Source: Candidatus Poseidoniales archaeon (GTDB lineage: Archaea; Thermoplasmatota; Poseidoniia; Poseidoniales; Poseidoniaceae). Taken from it: 39,707 nucleotides of DNA. Position 1 is the stretch's first letter. Each line of letters begins with the position of its first letter. The stretch lies in NCBI GenBank assembly GCA_028283345.1, contig JAPOGE010000010.1, positions 1 through 39,707 of the forward strand, in the 5' to 3' direction. The notes beneath the pieces were generated by a model, which was given only the letters and a program-made list of their open reading frames with translations, did not search any database and was not told the DNA's origin. This document shows, in pieces, positions 39,616 through 39,707 of the stretch. Position numbers and translations under genes: made by a program.

Positions 39616-39707
39616 ATGGCGGCAAAGAAAGGTCCTGATGTGAAGAAGTCAGCCGCAGCGAAAAAGGCCGCCGCCACACGGAAGAGGAATGCGGCCGCGA
39701 AGGCAGC
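39616..39707 (+). CDS. Lys/Ala-rich protein, 5' part only (histone H1-like composition)
   Basis: Thirty codons are visible from ATG 39616 before the window ends. The peptide is almost only Ala, Lys and Arg (MAAKKGPDVKKSAAAKKAAA then TRKRNAAAKA). This is the composition of histone H1-type tails and of some bacterial Hc1/Hc2 or AlgP-like DNA-binding proteins. It may also be an N-terminal tail on an unrelated protein. The identity cannot be fixed without the remainder. Confidence 0.6.
   Translation, partial: MAAKKGPDVKKSAAAKKAAATRKRNAAAKA

Noticed and set aside
1-39707. Prophage, insertion sequence or integron
   Set aside because: No transposase, integrase, capsid or terminase sequence and no long terminal repeats were seen; gene content is core-like.

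Overview
The window looks like a contig from a marine Thermoplasmatota archaeon, most likely Poseidoniales (Marine Group II). The assignment rests on gene content and style, not on a marker phylogeny. Archaeal signals are a FEN-1 flap nuclease with a C-terminal PIP box, a Sec61-beta protein, an Lrp/AsnC regulator, a two-subunit 2-oxoacid:ferredoxin oxidoreductase, a Trm11/Trm-G10 type tRNA methyltransferase, TATA-like boxes about 25 bases upstream of several starts, and GGTGA/GGAGGTG ribosome sites. These sit beside bacterial-type genes (RibD, an A1-type cytochrome c oxidase with SCO1) and many secreted or membrane proteins with acidic or Gly-Pro-Pro tails, a mix typical of the group. The first 34 bases are not genomic: they match an Illumina TruSeq adapter with a few mismatches, so the left edge is a contig end.

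Layout. 35-3606 (minus): a truncated protein with a 12-residue Pro-rich repeat tail, an RDD membrane protein and a UPF1/IGHMBP2-like helicase. 3721-6362 (plus): a zinc-ribbon/acidic/TPR-like protein, a GNAT acetyltransferase and a NodB-like deacetylase, overlapping one another. 6487-9171 (minus): korB and korA (gamma-alpha fusion). 9506-15769: a short Hc1-like basic protein, a polytopic membrane protein, a membrane-anchored alpha/beta hydrolase, FEN-1 and a secreted membrane protein with an acidic tail. 15880-20202: tRNA methyltransferase, YkgJ-type cysteine-cluster protein, tRNA-Arg(TCG), RibD, a diacylglycerol/sphingosine kinase-fold protein and tRNA-Ser(TGA). 20348-21973: a lipoprotein with a cytoplasmic tail.

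21999-27658 (minus) is the respiratory core: coxB, coxA, coxC, a subunit IV gene and SCO1, tightly coupled by overlapping stops and starts. CoxA carries an extra N-terminal extracytoplasmic domain with a CxCH motif. CoxC has extra N-terminal membrane segments with a His/Asp-rich loop, and SCO1 has a His/Asp/Glu-rich insertion. With KorAB this gives part of an aerobic heterotrophic energy metabolism: oxidative decarboxylation of 2-oxoacids and terminal oxygen reduction.

27747-39707: a DUF167 protein, a Toprim protein with no canonical start codon, a SNF2/RapA-like helicase, an Lrp regulator with palindromes in its leader, membrane and secreted proteins, an RsmB/NSUN-type m5C methyltransferase, Sec61-beta, an acidic protein of unknown function, and the start of a Lys/Ala-rich protein that runs off the right edge.

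A structural theme not explained by the genes is a recurring short hairpin built on GCGAARGCC...GGCYTTCGC. It lies at four gene 3' ends, three of them between convergent genes, and its arms often supply the stop codon. It looks like a dispersed terminator-like repeat. No CRISPR array, insertion sequence, integrase or prophage gene was seen.
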